Below, in pieces: positions 1-9,731 of a stretch of DNA of 64,000 bases (the stretch's first letter is position 1; every line of letters starts with the position of its first letter). Origin of the DNA: Cupriavidus sp. U2 (GTDB lineage: Bacteria > Pseudomonadota > Gammaproteobacteria > Burkholderiales > Burkholderiaceae); assembly GCF_009663685.2 (NCBI RefSeq), contig NZ_RCOG02000003.1, positions 11,562 to 75,561 of the forward strand. Direction: 5' to 3'. A program made the position numbers and the translations under genes. A model generated the notes under the pieces. It did no database searches. It was not told the origin of the DNA and worked only from the letters and a program-made list of their open reading frames with translations.

Positions 1-29
1 GCCCCTCTCCCGCGCGCGGGAGAGGGGAG
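1..29. repeat. REP-like palindrome, copy 1 (at window edge)
   Basis: Positions 2-27 form a perfect inverted repeat, CCCCTCTCCCGCG followed directly by its reverse complement. The same palindrome, one or two bases longer on each side, recurs at 41434-41463. Two intergenic copies 41 kb apart suggest a dispersed extragenic element and not two unrelated terminators. The window edge may cut this copy. Confidence 0.6.
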
Positions 30-103
30 CAAACCGGCAGCGTTGAAACAACAAGGCAAGCGCCTGCCATATGACGCGCCTGGACGCGCCTCGAGGCGTA
101 TTG

Positions 104-508
104 CTACACCGGATAACTCGCCACTTCGATCAGGTTGCCGTCGGGATCGCGGCAATACACGGACGTCATCGGCCCCAGCGCGCCGGTGCGCTGCACCGGC
201 CCGACTTCCACGGCCACCTTGTGTGCCAGGAAATGGGCGACCACCTCCTGCGGCGGCATCTTCGTGATGAAGCACAGATCGTCGCTGCCCGACGTCGGGT
301 GAACGCCGGTGAACCACGCCACCGTGTCTTCGCCCACCGGGCGCAGGTTGATTTTCTGCTGGCCGAACTTGACCGACACGCGATTGCCGGTGCGCGACGC
401 GAAGTCTTCGCGCTGCATGCCCAGCACCTGTTCGTACCAGGCCACGCTGGCCTCCACGTCCTTCACATTGAGCACGATATGGTCAAGGCGTTCGATCGCT
501 AGCGTCAT
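104..508 (-). CDS. VOC family (glyoxalase-like) protein
   Basis: This 134-residue protein has the vicinal-oxygen-chelate fold: an N-terminal LDHIVLNVKDVEAS segment and a C-terminal DPDGNLIEVASYP segment. H10 and E128 are the expected metal ligands of the two beta-alpha-beta-beta-beta halves. The length fits a single-domain VOC protein of the virulence/fosfomycin-resistance/glyoxalase type. The substrate cannot be read from the sequence. I chose the ATG at 508 because the family homology begins there; the frame stays open to 604, but that extension is arginine/proline-rich and not family-like. It stands alone, divergent from the mechanosensitive channel gene, with about 155 bp between them for both promoters. 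Confidence 0.85.
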   Translation of the reverse strand: MTLAIERLDHIVLNVKDVEASVAWYEQVLGMQREDFASRTGNRVSVKFGQQKINLRPVGEDTVAWFTGVHPTSGSDDLCFITKMPPQEVVAHFLAHKVAVEVGPVQRTGALGPMTSVYCRDPDGNLIEVASYPV

Positions 509-663
509 GGCGGGGGCGTCCTTTCGTGGTCCCGGAGGTGGCCCCCGGGAGCGGCGATTATGTAACAGCATGTGTGGCTGTGCAGTGCAAGGCGTAATGT
601 ACACCGGGCCAGCGGAGCGCGGCTTTTATACTGCCGGGCCGGTCAACCACCGCGCCCCAAGTC

Positions 664-3102
664 ATGCGCCGAATCTCCTGGCTTATCATGAGCCTTGTCA
701 TCGCGGCACTGATTCAAGTGCCCGCAGGTTTCGCGGCCGAACCCGCCTCCGAGGCGGAAGCGCAGCAAATTCCCACGCTGACGCACGCCGAAGCCATCTC
801 CGAACTGAAGCGCCTGCAGTCCGAGCAGGATCGCGTGAAACAGCAGGCGTCCAGTGCGTCCGGCAACATCAAGCTGGGCGATCTCAACGACGCGCTGAAG
901 CAGCTCGACGACGATGTCGACAAGCTCACCGCGGCGCTGACGCCGCAGCGCGCCCAGTTGCAGGCACAGGTAGACCTGCTCGGGCCGCCGCCCGAAGCCA
1001 GCCCCAACAGCAAGGCCAAGGACGCCGCCAAGGAAGCGCCCGCCGTCATCAGGCAGCGGGCGGAACTGAACGCGCGCAAGAGCCAGCTTGACGACGAACT
1101 GAAGCAGGCCGCCGACAGCAAGGACAACATCGCCCACCTGCGCGACCAGCTGGCCAAGCTGCAGCGCAGCCGCCTGAAGGACCAGCTCGCGCTGCGCTCG
1201 GACAGCATCCTGAACCCCGCCTTCTGGACGCCGCTGTTCAAGGTGTCCGAGGAAGACCGCGAGCGCCTGGGCAACTTTACCGACGACATCGGGCCGCGCA
1301 TCCGGCTGGCCTGGGATGCATCGCAGCGCGGCAAGACCATCATCCTGCTGGCCCTCGCGCTGGCGGTCTGGTCGCTGGGCCGGCGCCTGCTGGAACGCGG
1401 GCTGGCGTGGTTCTGCCTGACCCAGCTGCCCGAAACGCGCCTGCGCCGCAGCGCGCTCGCACTGGCCACGGCGCTGACCACCGTGGCCACCACGGCGCTG
1501 GCTGTGCGCATCGTCTATGCGGCCTTCACGGGCGGCGACGAGATATCGCCCGCGCTGCAGGACCTGATGAACGAGATCGCCAAGCTGACCATGACCAGCG
1601 CGCTGATCGCCGGCCTGGGCCGCGCGCTGCTCTGCACGCGGCACCCGAGCTGGCGGCTGCCCGCGCTGGCCGACCCGGTGGCGCTGGCGTTGCGGCCGTT
1701 TCCCACGGTGCTGGCGGGCCTGCTGCTGCTCGCGGGCACAGTGGAACAACTGAACCGCATGGCCGATACCACGGTGCAGGTCACGCTGCTCGGACGCGGC
1801 GTGGTCTCGCTGGTGGTGGTGCTGACCATCGGGGCGGCGCTGCTGCGCGCCAACCGCGTACGCAGCGAACTGGTGGCCGCCGGCGAGCGGCCCGAAGAGC
1901 GCGCCACGCTGGCCGGGCTGATCCACGCGGCCGTCACGTTGATCGTGGCGGTGTCGTTCGGTGCCCTGCTGATCGGCTACATCAGCTTCGCGCGCTTCCT
2001 GACCTACGAACTGGTCTGGTTCGACATCGTGCTGTGCAGCCTGTACCTGCTGACCCAGCTCACGCGCGACATCTGCGAGGCGCTGTTCTCGGCCAGCCAT
2101 CGCAGCGGCCGGATCATCAAGCAGCTGTTCGGGGTGGGCGATTCGCACCTGGAACAGGTGTCGACGGTGTTGTCCGGCATCGGTGCCAGCGTGCTGCTGT
2201 TGCTGGCGGTGCTGGCCCTGCTGACGGGCGGCTTCGGCACCACGCCGGTAGACCTGCTCAACAGCCTGCTGATCGTGCTGGGCGGCGAACGGCTGCGCAG
2301 CATGAACATCATGCCGGACCGCATCCTCAATGCTGTGATCGCGCTGACCGTGGGCATCTGGCTGCTGCGCTCGGTGCGCCGCTGGCTCGACGCCGAACTG
2401 CTGCCCAAGCTCTGCGCCGAGCCGGGCCTGCGCGCATCGCTGATCACGCTGTTCAGCAATGTCGGCTACGTGTTGCTGGTGCTGCTGACGCTGTCGCTGC
2501 TGGGCGTGAAATGGGAAAACCTGGCGTGGATCGTCAGCGCGCTGTCAGTGGGTATCGGCTTCGGCCTGCAGGAGATCGTGAAGAACTTCGTGTCGGGCCT
2601 GATCCTGCTGACCGAGCGGCCGGTGAAAGTGGGCGACATGGTCAGCCTGGCCGGCGTGGAAGGCGATATCCGCCGCATCAACGTGCGCGCCACGGAGATC
2701 CAGCTGGGCGACCGCTCGACGGTGATCGTGCCGAACTCGCAGCTGATCTCGCAGAACGTTCGCAACGTCACGATGAGCAACAGCACGCAGGGCGTGGCCA
2801 CGCTGCAGCTTACGTTCCCGCTCAACACCGACCCCGAAGCGGTGCGCGACCTGCTGCTGGAGGTCTACCGCGAGAACGACAGCATCCTGGACATTCCCGC
2901 GCCGTCGGTCACGTTCAGCCAGCTGGCGTCCAATGGCATCACGCTGAGCGTCACGGGCTATGTGAGCAGTCCGCGCATTGCGGCCGGCACCAAGAGCGAC
3001 CTGCTGTTCGAGATCCTCAAGCGGCTGCGGGCGGCCAATATCTCGCTGTCCGAACCCCAGACGCTGCGCGTGGAAAACATGGCGGCGGCGCTGGGCACCT
3101 GA
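664..3102 (+). CDS. DUF3772/MscS-family mechanosensitive channel
   Basis: This 812-residue inner-membrane protein opens with a signal peptide (residues 1-25, ending GFAA). A charged helical periplasmic region follows (about 35-190, DUF3772-like), then roughly ten membrane segments (about 220-610). The C-terminal MscS module starts near residue 615 and shows the pore-lining and beta-domain signature SVGIGFGLQEIVKNFVSGL, then VGDMVSL and VPNSQLIS. The family opens under membrane tension to release solutes during hypo-osmotic shock. The size matches the large MscK/YbdG-like proteins with periplasmic domains, not the roughly 280-residue MscS. No partner gene is adjacent. The ATG at 664 directly precedes the signal peptide. 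Confidence 0.9.
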   Translation: MRRISWLIMSLVIAALIQVPAGFAAEPASEAEAQQIPTLTHAEAISELKRLQSEQDRVKQQASSASGNIKLGDLNDALKQLDDDVDKLTAALTPQRAQLQAQVDLLGPPPEASPNSKAKDAAKEAPAVIRQRAELNARKSQLDDELKQAADSKDNIAHLRDQLAKLQRSRLKDQLALRSDSILNPAFWTPLFKVSEEDRERLGNFTDDIGPRIRLAWDASQRGKTIILLALALAVWSLGRRLLERGLAWFCLTQLPETRLRRSALALATALTTVATTALAVRIVYAAFTGGDEISPALQDLMNEIAKLTMTSALIAGLGRALLCTRHPSWRLPALADPVALALRPFPTVLAGLLLLAGTVEQLNRMADTTVQVTLLGRGVVSLVVVLTIGAALLRANRVRSELVAAGERPEERATLAGLIHAAVTLIVAVSFGALLIGYISFARFLTYELVWFDIVLCSLYLLTQLTRDICEALFSASHRSGRIIKQLFGVGDSHLEQVSTVLSGIGASVLLLLAVLALLTGGFGTTPVDLLNSLLIVLGGERLRSMNIMPDRILNAVIALTVGIWLLRSVRRWLDAELLPKLCAEPGLRASLITLFSNVGYVLLVLLTLSLLGVKWENLAWIVSALSVGIGFGLQEIVKNFVSGLILLTERPVKVGDMVSLAGVEGDIRRINVRATEIQLGDRSTVIVPNSQLISQNVRNVTMSNSTQGVATLQLTFPLNTDPEAVRDLLLEVYRENDSILDIPAPSVTFSQLASNGITLSVTGYVSSPRIAAGTKSDLLFEILKRLRAANISLSEPQTLRVENMAAALGT

Positions 3103-3132
3103 CGGCCGCTACGGGCGCCGCCCCGGCAGGGC

Positions 3133-3342
3133 CTAGGGTCCGCCGGGCTCGTGCCCGGTCCAGTAATCGGCGCCATCATCGTGCGTGGACAGCATGATCC
3201 TCTGATGGCAATGCTGGCATGTGTAGACAAAGACCTGCCTGCCGGCGTGCATCGTCGCATCGCCGGACCGCGCCAGGCGCGGATGGGGCGGAACATGACC
3301 GGGACGACCCAGCAGGTTCTTGCAAAGTTCGCAAGGAACCAT
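3133..3342 (-). CDS. small zinc-ribbon protein, function unknown
   Basis: This 69-residue protein has two knuckles, C4-x2-C7 and C42-x2-C45, separated by a basic proline-rich loop. The spacing suits one tetrahedral zinc site. The ATG at 3342 is preceded by GGAG on the coding strand at good distance, which supports this start over the longer open frame to 3438. It lies convergent to the mechanosensitive channel gene. I do not recognise a named family; a structural or nucleic-acid-binding zinc ribbon is the limit of what can be said. Confidence 0.6.
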   Translation of the reverse strand: MVPCELCKNLLGRPGHVPPHPRLARSGDATMHAGRQVFVYTCQHCHQRIMLSTHDDGADYWTGHEPGGP

Positions 3343-3498
3343 CGTGCTCTCCAGACTCTGACTTCGGACCCTGCAACAACCATGTCCGCCTGCATGGCAG
3401 ACATTGCTGCAACGCAACAGAAGCCAGTATAGGCGCACGATCGTTCGATCGCCACGCGCTTTGCGGCGGGTAGATACATTCCTCGATTTGCCGGGAAT

Positions 3499-4521
<1,023 letters not shown>

Positions 4522-4579
4522 TTAAGTCTGCGGCCCTAGATTTGAGCCGTACCGCAACCGAACCTCAAGAGGTGAAGCC

Positions 4580-5299
4580 ATGACTCCCCAAGACGTGCAA
4601 GCACTGGAAGCCTTCCTGAACCAGCTGACCCAGGCGCGCGTGGACAACAAGGACGCCCAGGCGGCGGCAATGATTGCCGATGCCGCCGCTCGCCAGCCAG
4701 ATACCGCCTATCTGCTGGTGCAGCGTTCGATGCTGCTCGACCGCGCGCTGCAACAGGCGCAGGCGCAGATCCATTCGCTTCAGGCGCAGCTGCAGGCGGC
4801 GCAGGCCGCCAATGGCAACGGCGGACGCGGCTTCCTGGACAACGACGCCACCTGGGGCAACAGCGCCGGCCGCGCGCCGCAGGCTGCCCCGGCGCCGCAG
4901 TATCCGCCGCAGCAGCCCTATCCTTCCGCGCCCCCTGCCGCGCCGCAGTACCAGGCCGCGCCGGCACAACCGGCCCAGGCGTCCCGCCCGGGCTTCCTGG
5001 GCGGTGGGCTGGGCGGCACGCTCGGCACCATCGCCACCACGGCTGCCGGTGTGGCGGGCGGCGCGATGCTGTTCCAGGGGATCGAAAACCTGTTCCATCG
5101 CGGCAACAGCGGCGGTGGCTTCCTTGGCGGCCAGCCGGCGGCAGGTTCCGAGACCGTGGTGAACAACTTCTACGGCGACGATAACAGTGGCGGCGGCGGC
5201 CAGCGCGACAACGCGCTGCTGGCCGACAACGGCAACCTGGACAACGGGCTGGACGACTACGTCGACGCCAGCCAGGACGACGACTCGTCGTTCTTCTGA
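4580..5299 (+). CDS. DUF2076 domain protein
   Basis: This 239-residue protein begins with the DUF2076 pattern: a helical MTPQDVQALEAFL start, a DTAYLLVQRSMLLDRAL segment and a Gln/Ala coiled coil to about residue 75. A Pro/Ala/Gln-rich linker follows, then a glycine-rich stretch (about 140-165) that could be a membrane hairpin, and an acidic tail ending DDDSSFF. DUF2076 proteins are proposed periplasmic ligand-binding sensor proteins, but no activity can be read here. The Shine-Dalgarno AGAGGTG lies just before the ATG. Confidence 0.85.
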   Translation: MTPQDVQALEAFLNQLTQARVDNKDAQAAAMIADAAARQPDTAYLLVQRSMLLDRALQQAQAQIHSLQAQLQAAQAANGNGGRGFLDNDATWGNSAGRAPQAAPAPQYPPQQPYPSAPPAAPQYQAAPAQPAQASRPGFLGGGLGGTLGTIATTAAGVAGGAMLFQGIENLFHRGNSGGGFLGGQPAAGSETVVNNFYGDDNSGGGGQRDNALLADNGNLDNGLDDYVDASQDDDSSFF

Positions 5300-5413
5300 C
5301 CTCACGGCGGCGCAGGCCGCCTTTGTAGGACAGCCTCCGGTTGCCGGCCCGCCCCGTTGCGGGCACGATCAGGTCAACCGGGCGCCACCTGCCCGGCAAG
5401 GGGAGCCGGCGCC

Positions 5414-6577
5414 ATGAAGACGTTCCACTGCAATCGCTGCGACAACCTGGTGTTTTTCGAGAACATCGCCTGCGAACGCTGCCAGGCCACGCTTGGCTTC
5501 ATTCCTGCGATATCGCAGCTGGCAGCCTTCGAAGGCGACGATGCCGGCGGCTGGCGCAGCCTGCATCCCGATGCCCACGGCGCCATGTTCCGCCGCTGTC
5601 ACAACTACCAGGTGGAGGCCGTCTGCAACTGGATGGTGCCCGCGGACGATCCCGGCACGCTGTGCGAGGCCTGCAAGCTGACCCACACCATCCCCAACCT
5701 CGACGCACCCGAGAACCGCCTGTACTGGTACCGGCTGGAATCCGCCAAGCGGCGCCTGCTCTATACACTGCTGTCGCTGGGGTTGCCGGTCATCTCGCGC
5801 GATGACGACCCCGTATCGGGCCTGCAGTTCGACTTCCTGGCCAACACCGGCCCGCACGACCCGGCAATGACCGGGCACGACAACGGCCGCATCACCATCA
5901 ACATCGCCGAAGCCGACGACGCGTACCGCGAGCGCACCCGCACCGAGATGGGCGAATCCTATCGCACCCTGCTTGGGCACTTCCGGCACGAGGTGGGACA
6001 TTTCTACTTCAACCGGCTGGTTGCCGGCACGCGGCGCATCGAACCGTTCCGCAAGCTGTTCGGCGACGAAAGCGCCGACTACGCGGCGGCGTTGCAACGG
6101 CACTACGACCACGGAGCGCCGCCCGACTGGCAGGCGTCGTTCGTCAGCGCCTACGCGACGATGCATCCCTGGGAAGACTGGGCCGAAACCTGGGCGCACT
6201 ACCTGCATATGGTGGATACGCTTGACACAGCCCAGTCATGCGGGCTGGTGCTCAAGCCGGAAAGCCCGCGCGAGCCGACGCTGACCGACCGGACGCCCGT
6301 GGAGGACGCCACCTTCCGCAGCCTGATGCAACGCTGGTTTCCGCTGACCTACGTGCTGAACAGCCTGAACCGCAGCCTGGGCGTGCCGGATGGCTACCCG
6401 TTCACACTGTCGCCGGCCGTGGTGGCTAAGCTGGAGTTCGTGCATCGCGTGATCGATGCGGCGGCGCGCGAGCATGCCAGCCCCGCACCGCAGCCGGCCG
6501 GCGAGCCCGCGGCCAAGCCAGCCGGCGCGCCCGCCGCCAACCCTGGCATCAAGCCGGACATCAAGCCGTCACGGTGA
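5414..6577 (+). CDS. putative zinc-ribbon zinc metallopeptidase
   Basis: This 387-residue protein resembles the 'putative zinc-binding metallopeptidase' family (COG4307-like). An N-terminal zinc ribbon has C6-x2-C9 and C20-x2-C23. The catalytic motif HEVGH is at 192-196, with a likely third ligand in the later WEDWAETWAHY segment. The C-terminal about 30 residues are a Pro/Ala/Lys repeat (AGEPAAKPAGAPAAN). I chose the ATG at 5414 because it directly precedes the zinc ribbon; the frame opens upstream at 5357. Its 3' end overlaps the convergent MFS gene by 17 bp. The substrate is unknown; fusion of a ribbon with a gluzincin-like core is usual for this family. Confidence 0.8.
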   Translation: MKTFHCNRCDNLVFFENIACERCQATLGFIPAISQLAAFEGDDAGGWRSLHPDAHGAMFRRCHNYQVEAVCNWMVPADDPGTLCEACKLTHTIPNLDAPENRLYWYRLESAKRRLLYTLLSLGLPVISRDDDPVSGLQFDFLANTGPHDPAMTGHDNGRITINIAEADDAYRERTRTEMGESYRTLLGHFRHEVGHFYFNRLVAGTRRIEPFRKLFGDESADYAAALQRHYDHGAPPDWQASFVSAYATMHPWEDWAETWAHYLHMVDTLDTAQSCGLVLKPESPREPTLTDRTPVEDATFRSLMQRWFPLTYVLNSLNRSLGVPDGYPFTLSPAVVAKLEFVHRVIDAAAREHASPAPQPAGEPAAKPAGAPAANPGIKPDIKPSR

Positions 6578-7805
6578 CGTCACGGCGCGGCGCGCTGGAC
6601 AGCGACCACGCGAACACCACCAGGCCGCCCAGCGCAAGCAGCGCGCCAACCCAGCCCGTGGATGTCCAGCCCATGCCGGCGGCGATGGTCACGCCGCCGA
6701 GCCACGCGCCCAGCGCGTTGGCCATGTTGAAGGCCGAATGATTGAGCGCGGCGGCCAGCGTCTGTGCATCGCCGGCCACGTCCATCAGCCGGATCTGCAG
6801 CGGCGGGCCCAGCGCCACCGCCGTACCCACCAGCATCACGTTCAGCGACGCCAGCCAGGCGTGGTGCGCCGTGAACACGAACGCGCCGAGCACCAGCGCC
6901 GACCACACCAGCACACCGCCCACGGTCGGCATCAATGCGCGGTCGGCCAGTTTGGCGCCCGCCAGGTTGCCGGCCACCATGCCCACGCCAAACAGCGCCA
7001 GCACGATCGGGATGCCGCTGGCCGGCATGTGCGCCACTTCGAGCATGGTCGGCTTGACATAGCTGAACACGGCGAACATGCCGCCAAAGCCGATCGCGCC
7101 GATGGCCAGCGTGAACCACACCTGCTTGCGCGCCAGCGCCGACAGTTCGCGCAGCGGGCTGGCATGGCGGTCGGCCGGCACGAACGGCACCCAGCGCCAG
7201 ACCAGCAGCACCGTCAGCGCGCCAATGGCGCCCACGATCATGAACGCGGCGCGCCAGCCCAGCCACGTGCCGATGCCGGCCGCGATGGGCACGCCCACCA
7301 GCGTCGCCACGGTCAGGCCCAGCATGACCAGGCCCACGGCCTGGGCGCGGCGCTCGCGCGGCACCAGCCCGGCCGCCACCAGCGCCGCCACGCCAAAGTA
7401 GGTGCCGTGCGGAAAACCGGTCAGCAACCGCAGGACCAGCATCGACAGATAGGTCGGCGCCAGCGCGCTGGCCACGTTGCCGAGGGCAAAGAACGCCATC
7501 AGCGCGATCAGCAGGTTGCGGCGCGGCCAGCGTGCACCCAGCACCGCCAGCAGCGGCGCGCCGATCACCACGCCCAGCGCGTAGGCGCTGATCAGGTGGC
7601 CGGCCTCGGGGATGCTGATGGCCAGGTCGCGTGCGGCATCGGGCAACAGGCCCATGATGACGAACTCGCCTGTGCCGATGCCGAAGCTGCCCACGCCCAG
7701 CGCCAGCAGCGCGCGGCGGTCGGCGGCACGGTCGCGGGGCGTATCGGCGAGCGCATGCGGGGCAGGATCGGGGACGTTACTGAAATTGCCGGAAGGAACG
7801 GTCAT
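6561..7805 (-). CDS. MFS transporter, AraJ/DHA1-type exporter
   Basis: This 414-residue protein has twelve predicted membrane segments. The DHA1 opening signature GTGEFVIMGLLPDAA lies near residue 45 and the loop motif ARWPRRNLL near 95. This group (AraJ, YdhP, NepI) exports sugars, purines or drugs; the substrate is not readable. A 30-residue hydrophilic leader precedes the first helix. There is no Shine-Dalgarno before the ATG at 7805, so the true start could differ. The gene is convergent with the metallopeptidase. Confidence 0.88.
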   Translation of the reverse strand: MTVPSGNFSNVPDPAPHALADTPRDRAADRRALLALGVGSFGIGTGEFVIMGLLPDAARDLAISIPEAGHLISAYALGVVIGAPLLAVLGARWPRRNLLIALMAFFALGNVASALAPTYLSMLVLRLLTGFPHGTYFGVAALVAAGLVPRERRAQAVGLVMLGLTVATLVGVPIAAGIGTWLGWRAAFMIVGAIGALTVLLVWRWVPFVPADRHASPLRELSALARKQVWFTLAIGAIGFGGMFAVFSYVKPTMLEVAHMPASGIPIVLALFGVGMVAGNLAGAKLADRALMPTVGGVLVWSALVLGAFVFTAHHAWLASLNVMLVGTAVALGPPLQIRLMDVAGDAQTLAAALNHSAFNMANALGAWLGGVTIAAGMGWTSTGWVGALLALGGLVVFAWSLSSAPRRDVTVTA

Positions 7806-8240
7806 GAGGAGAGATCGCGAGACACTTGTTATGGCTTTGCGCCGCGGACTGGCGGGCGGGATCTTGCGTCCTGCCTCGGGGGCTCCAGCGTGCTCCGGTG
7901 CGGCGTCGTAATGAGTAATACGGGGTGATGCGGGTGATACGGGCGAAACGGGGTGATGCTGCTACGTAGTACTACGCTGCGCCGCCGGGGACGGCACCGC
8001 CTACGCGAGGGCGCTATTGTGAAGCAAAACCGTTTTCGCTGCCGGAGCCCGGCGCAATGCCCCTTCGCCGGAGTCCTGTATCCGCCGGTATCCCGGTGCG
8101 GGTCCGCCACTGTGGGATAGGGCACAAGAGCATGGCGGGGCATGCACGGGTCGCCCTATGCTGGATACATGCGACGCCGGGGCACCGTACCCACGAAGCA
8201 TGGCGCCGGGTGCCGCGCGTTTTATCGGGTGGGAGGGGAT
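7806..8240. other. intergenic region with short repeats
   Basis: No gene is supported in these 435 bp. Near the MFS start, CGGGGTGATGC occurs at 7921-7931 and again at 7949-7959 with a related GCGGGTGATAC between. Two overlapping palindromes follow, CTACGTAG (7962-7969) and GTAGTACTAC (7966-7975). This could be an operator region for the MFS gene, whose start is about 115 bp away. The rest is GC-rich and unremarkable. Confidence 0.4.
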
Positions 8241-8705
8241 ATGTCCCTGCGTAATGCTATGTTTCTTTCGGCCATCGGCCTGGCCTGGACCCTTCCCGCC
8301 CTTGGGCAGGGATGCCAGCACGACATGCAGTGCAAGGGCGACCGGATCTGCAACATGGGCAGCTGCATGGCGCCCGATGCCGATGGCCCCGACGCCTCGG
8401 GGCCGGCATCCTCGTCGAGCAAGTCGATGCCGACGATCAAGCTGTCACCGCAGCCATCGAATCCGCCCTCGGCGCAGCCGTCCTCGCAGCCGCTGCCGCC
8501 TTTGCAACCCTCGCCGCAACAGTCGCCACCCTCGCAGGGACAACCGCAGTCGCAACACGTCAGCGTGCCACGCAACTGCTGTACCGTGGCGGGCAAGTTG
8601 CGCCTGGCTCCGCCGCAGTCCGGCGACGCACCGCTGGTGGCTGGCGATGCCTGCCAGGGGCTGACCACCACCGGCAAGCCCGTGCCGGGCACGGCCTGCA
8701 ACTGA
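8241..8705 (+). CDS. secreted cysteine-motif protein, unknown function
   Basis: This 154-residue protein has a signal peptide (residues 1 to about 23). A short cysteine module follows directly, C25-x5-C31-x5-C37-x4-C42 (CQHDMQCKGDRICNMGSC). This resembles the C-x-D-x2-C...C-x2-G-x-C modules seen in large secreted proteins. A Pro/Ser/Gln-rich linker (about 45-115) leads to a C-terminal domain with three more cysteines (RNCCTV and DACQGL). The residues around C25 do not form a proper lipobox, so I infer a soluble periplasmic or secreted protein. The strong Shine-Dalgarno GGGAGGGG before the ATG at 8241 decides the start. No named family recognised. Confidence 0.7.
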   Translation: MSLRNAMFLSAIGLAWTLPALGQGCQHDMQCKGDRICNMGSCMAPDADGPDASGPASSSSKSMPTIKLSPQPSNPPSAQPSSQPLPPLQPSPQQSPPSQGQPQSQHVSVPRNCCTVAGKLRLAPPQSGDAPLVAGDACQGLTTTGKPVPGTACN

Positions 8706-8721
8706 ATCGGGGGTCGCCTGC

Positions 8722-9624
8722 TCAAGCGGCGGGCAGCGATGCAACGATGGCCTGCCGCAGCCACTGGTGCGCGGGATCGCGATGCAGGCGCTCGTGCCAG
8801 AGCATCGACATCTCGTAGCCGGGGACTTCGACGGGTGCATCCACCATTTGCAGCGCCGGGTTATCGGCCACCAGCCGCGCGGGCAGCATCGCCACCAGAT
8901 CGGTGCTGCCCACCACCGCCGCCACGTACAGGAAATGTGGCACGGACAACGCCACACGGCGCGACACCCCCGCCGCCGCCAGCGCCTCGTCCGTGACGCC
9001 GAAGAAGCCGCCGCCATCGGGCGACACGATCACGTGCTCCAGCGCGCAGAACTGCGCCAGCGTGGGCTTGCGCTTCAGGCGCGGATGCCCGGCGCGGCCC
9101 ACCAGCACGTAACGCTCCGTGAACAGCGGCAGCCGATGCAGCGATGCCGGCGAGCCTTCGGTGGTGTGGAATGCCAGGTCGATATCGCCACGTTCAGCCA
9201 GACGCACGAGGCTGGCCGGCACCATCTCCACCACGGCCACCCGGGTGCCGGGCGCGGCTTGCCGCAGGCGGGCCAGCGCCGGCAACAACACCGTCGATTC
9301 GCTGTAGTCGGTGGCCGCGATCCGCCAGGTGTGGGTGGCCACGGCCGGATCGAATGGGCGTTCGGGCGACACGGCAAGCTCCAGCGCGGCCAGCGCCTCG
9401 CGCAGCGGCGTCCGCAGCGATTCGGCACGCGCGGTGGGCCGCATGCCGCGCGGCCCCGGCAACAGCAGGGGATCGTCGAAGATCTCGCGCAGCCGGGCCA
9501 GATGCACGCTGACCGCTGGCTGCGAATAGTGCAGGCGCTCCGCGGCGCGGGTGACGTTGTGCTCCGACAGCAGCACATCCAGCGTGACCAGCAGGTTCAG
9601 GTCGAGGCGGCGCAGGTTCGTCAT
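8722..9624 (-). CDS. LysR family transcriptional regulator
   Basis: This 300-residue protein has the LysR winged helix at its N terminus (LDLNLLVTLDVLL, then HNVTRAAERLHYSQPAVSVH) and a periplasmic-binding-like effector domain from about residue 90. It is divergent from the flavodoxin-fold oxidoreductase, the classic arrangement for a LysR regulator controlling its neighbour. A near-palindrome lies between them at 9659-9686. I place the start at the ATG at 9624 (MTNLRRLDL); the ATG at 9636 is in frame and would add four residues. The co-inducer is unknown; a quinone or electrophile would suit the target. Confidence 0.9.
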   Translation of the reverse strand: MTNLRRLDLNLLVTLDVLLSEHNVTRAAERLHYSQPAVSVHLARLREIFDDPLLLPGPRGMRPTARAESLRTPLREALAALELAVSPERPFDPAVATHTWRIAATDYSESTVLLPALARLRQAAPGTRVAVVEMVPASLVRLAERGDIDLAFHTTEGSPASLHRLPLFTERYVLVGRAGHPRLKRKPTLAQFCALEHVIVSPDGGGFFGVTDEALAAAGVSRRVALSVPHFLYVAAVVGSTDLVAMLPARLVADNPALQMVDAPVEVPGYEMSMLWHERLHRDPAHQWLRQAIVASLPAA

Positions 9625-9658
9625 GGCTGATGGCATAGCAAAGGTTAATGGCTGGAAT

Positions 9659-9686
9659 TTCGGATATTCATTTCTAATATACCGAA
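9659..9686. promoter_or_regulatory. probable LysR operator
   Basis: TTCGGATAT and ATATACCGAA form an interrupted dyad with the LysR-type T-N11-A spacing. It is AT-rich against a GC-rich background and lies in the divergent 107-bp gap, 46 bp before the oxidoreductase start. This is pattern-based inference. Confidence 0.5.
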
Positions 9687-9731
9687 GCCACGCCTATCCT
9701 GCCTTCACCGACTGATCAATGGAAGGCCGTC

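Noticed and set aside
643..2148. Long open frame (501 codons) antisense to the mechanosensitive channel gene
   Set aside because: Gln/Arg/His-rich composition typical of the antisense frame of GC-rich genes; no motif or ribosome-binding site.
8090..8120. CCGGTGCGGGTCCGCCACTG, similar to part of the cobalamin riboswitch core
   Set aside because: The other conserved box (GCCTGCC type) and the expected arms are missing, and the downstream gene has no link to cobalamin or cobalt.
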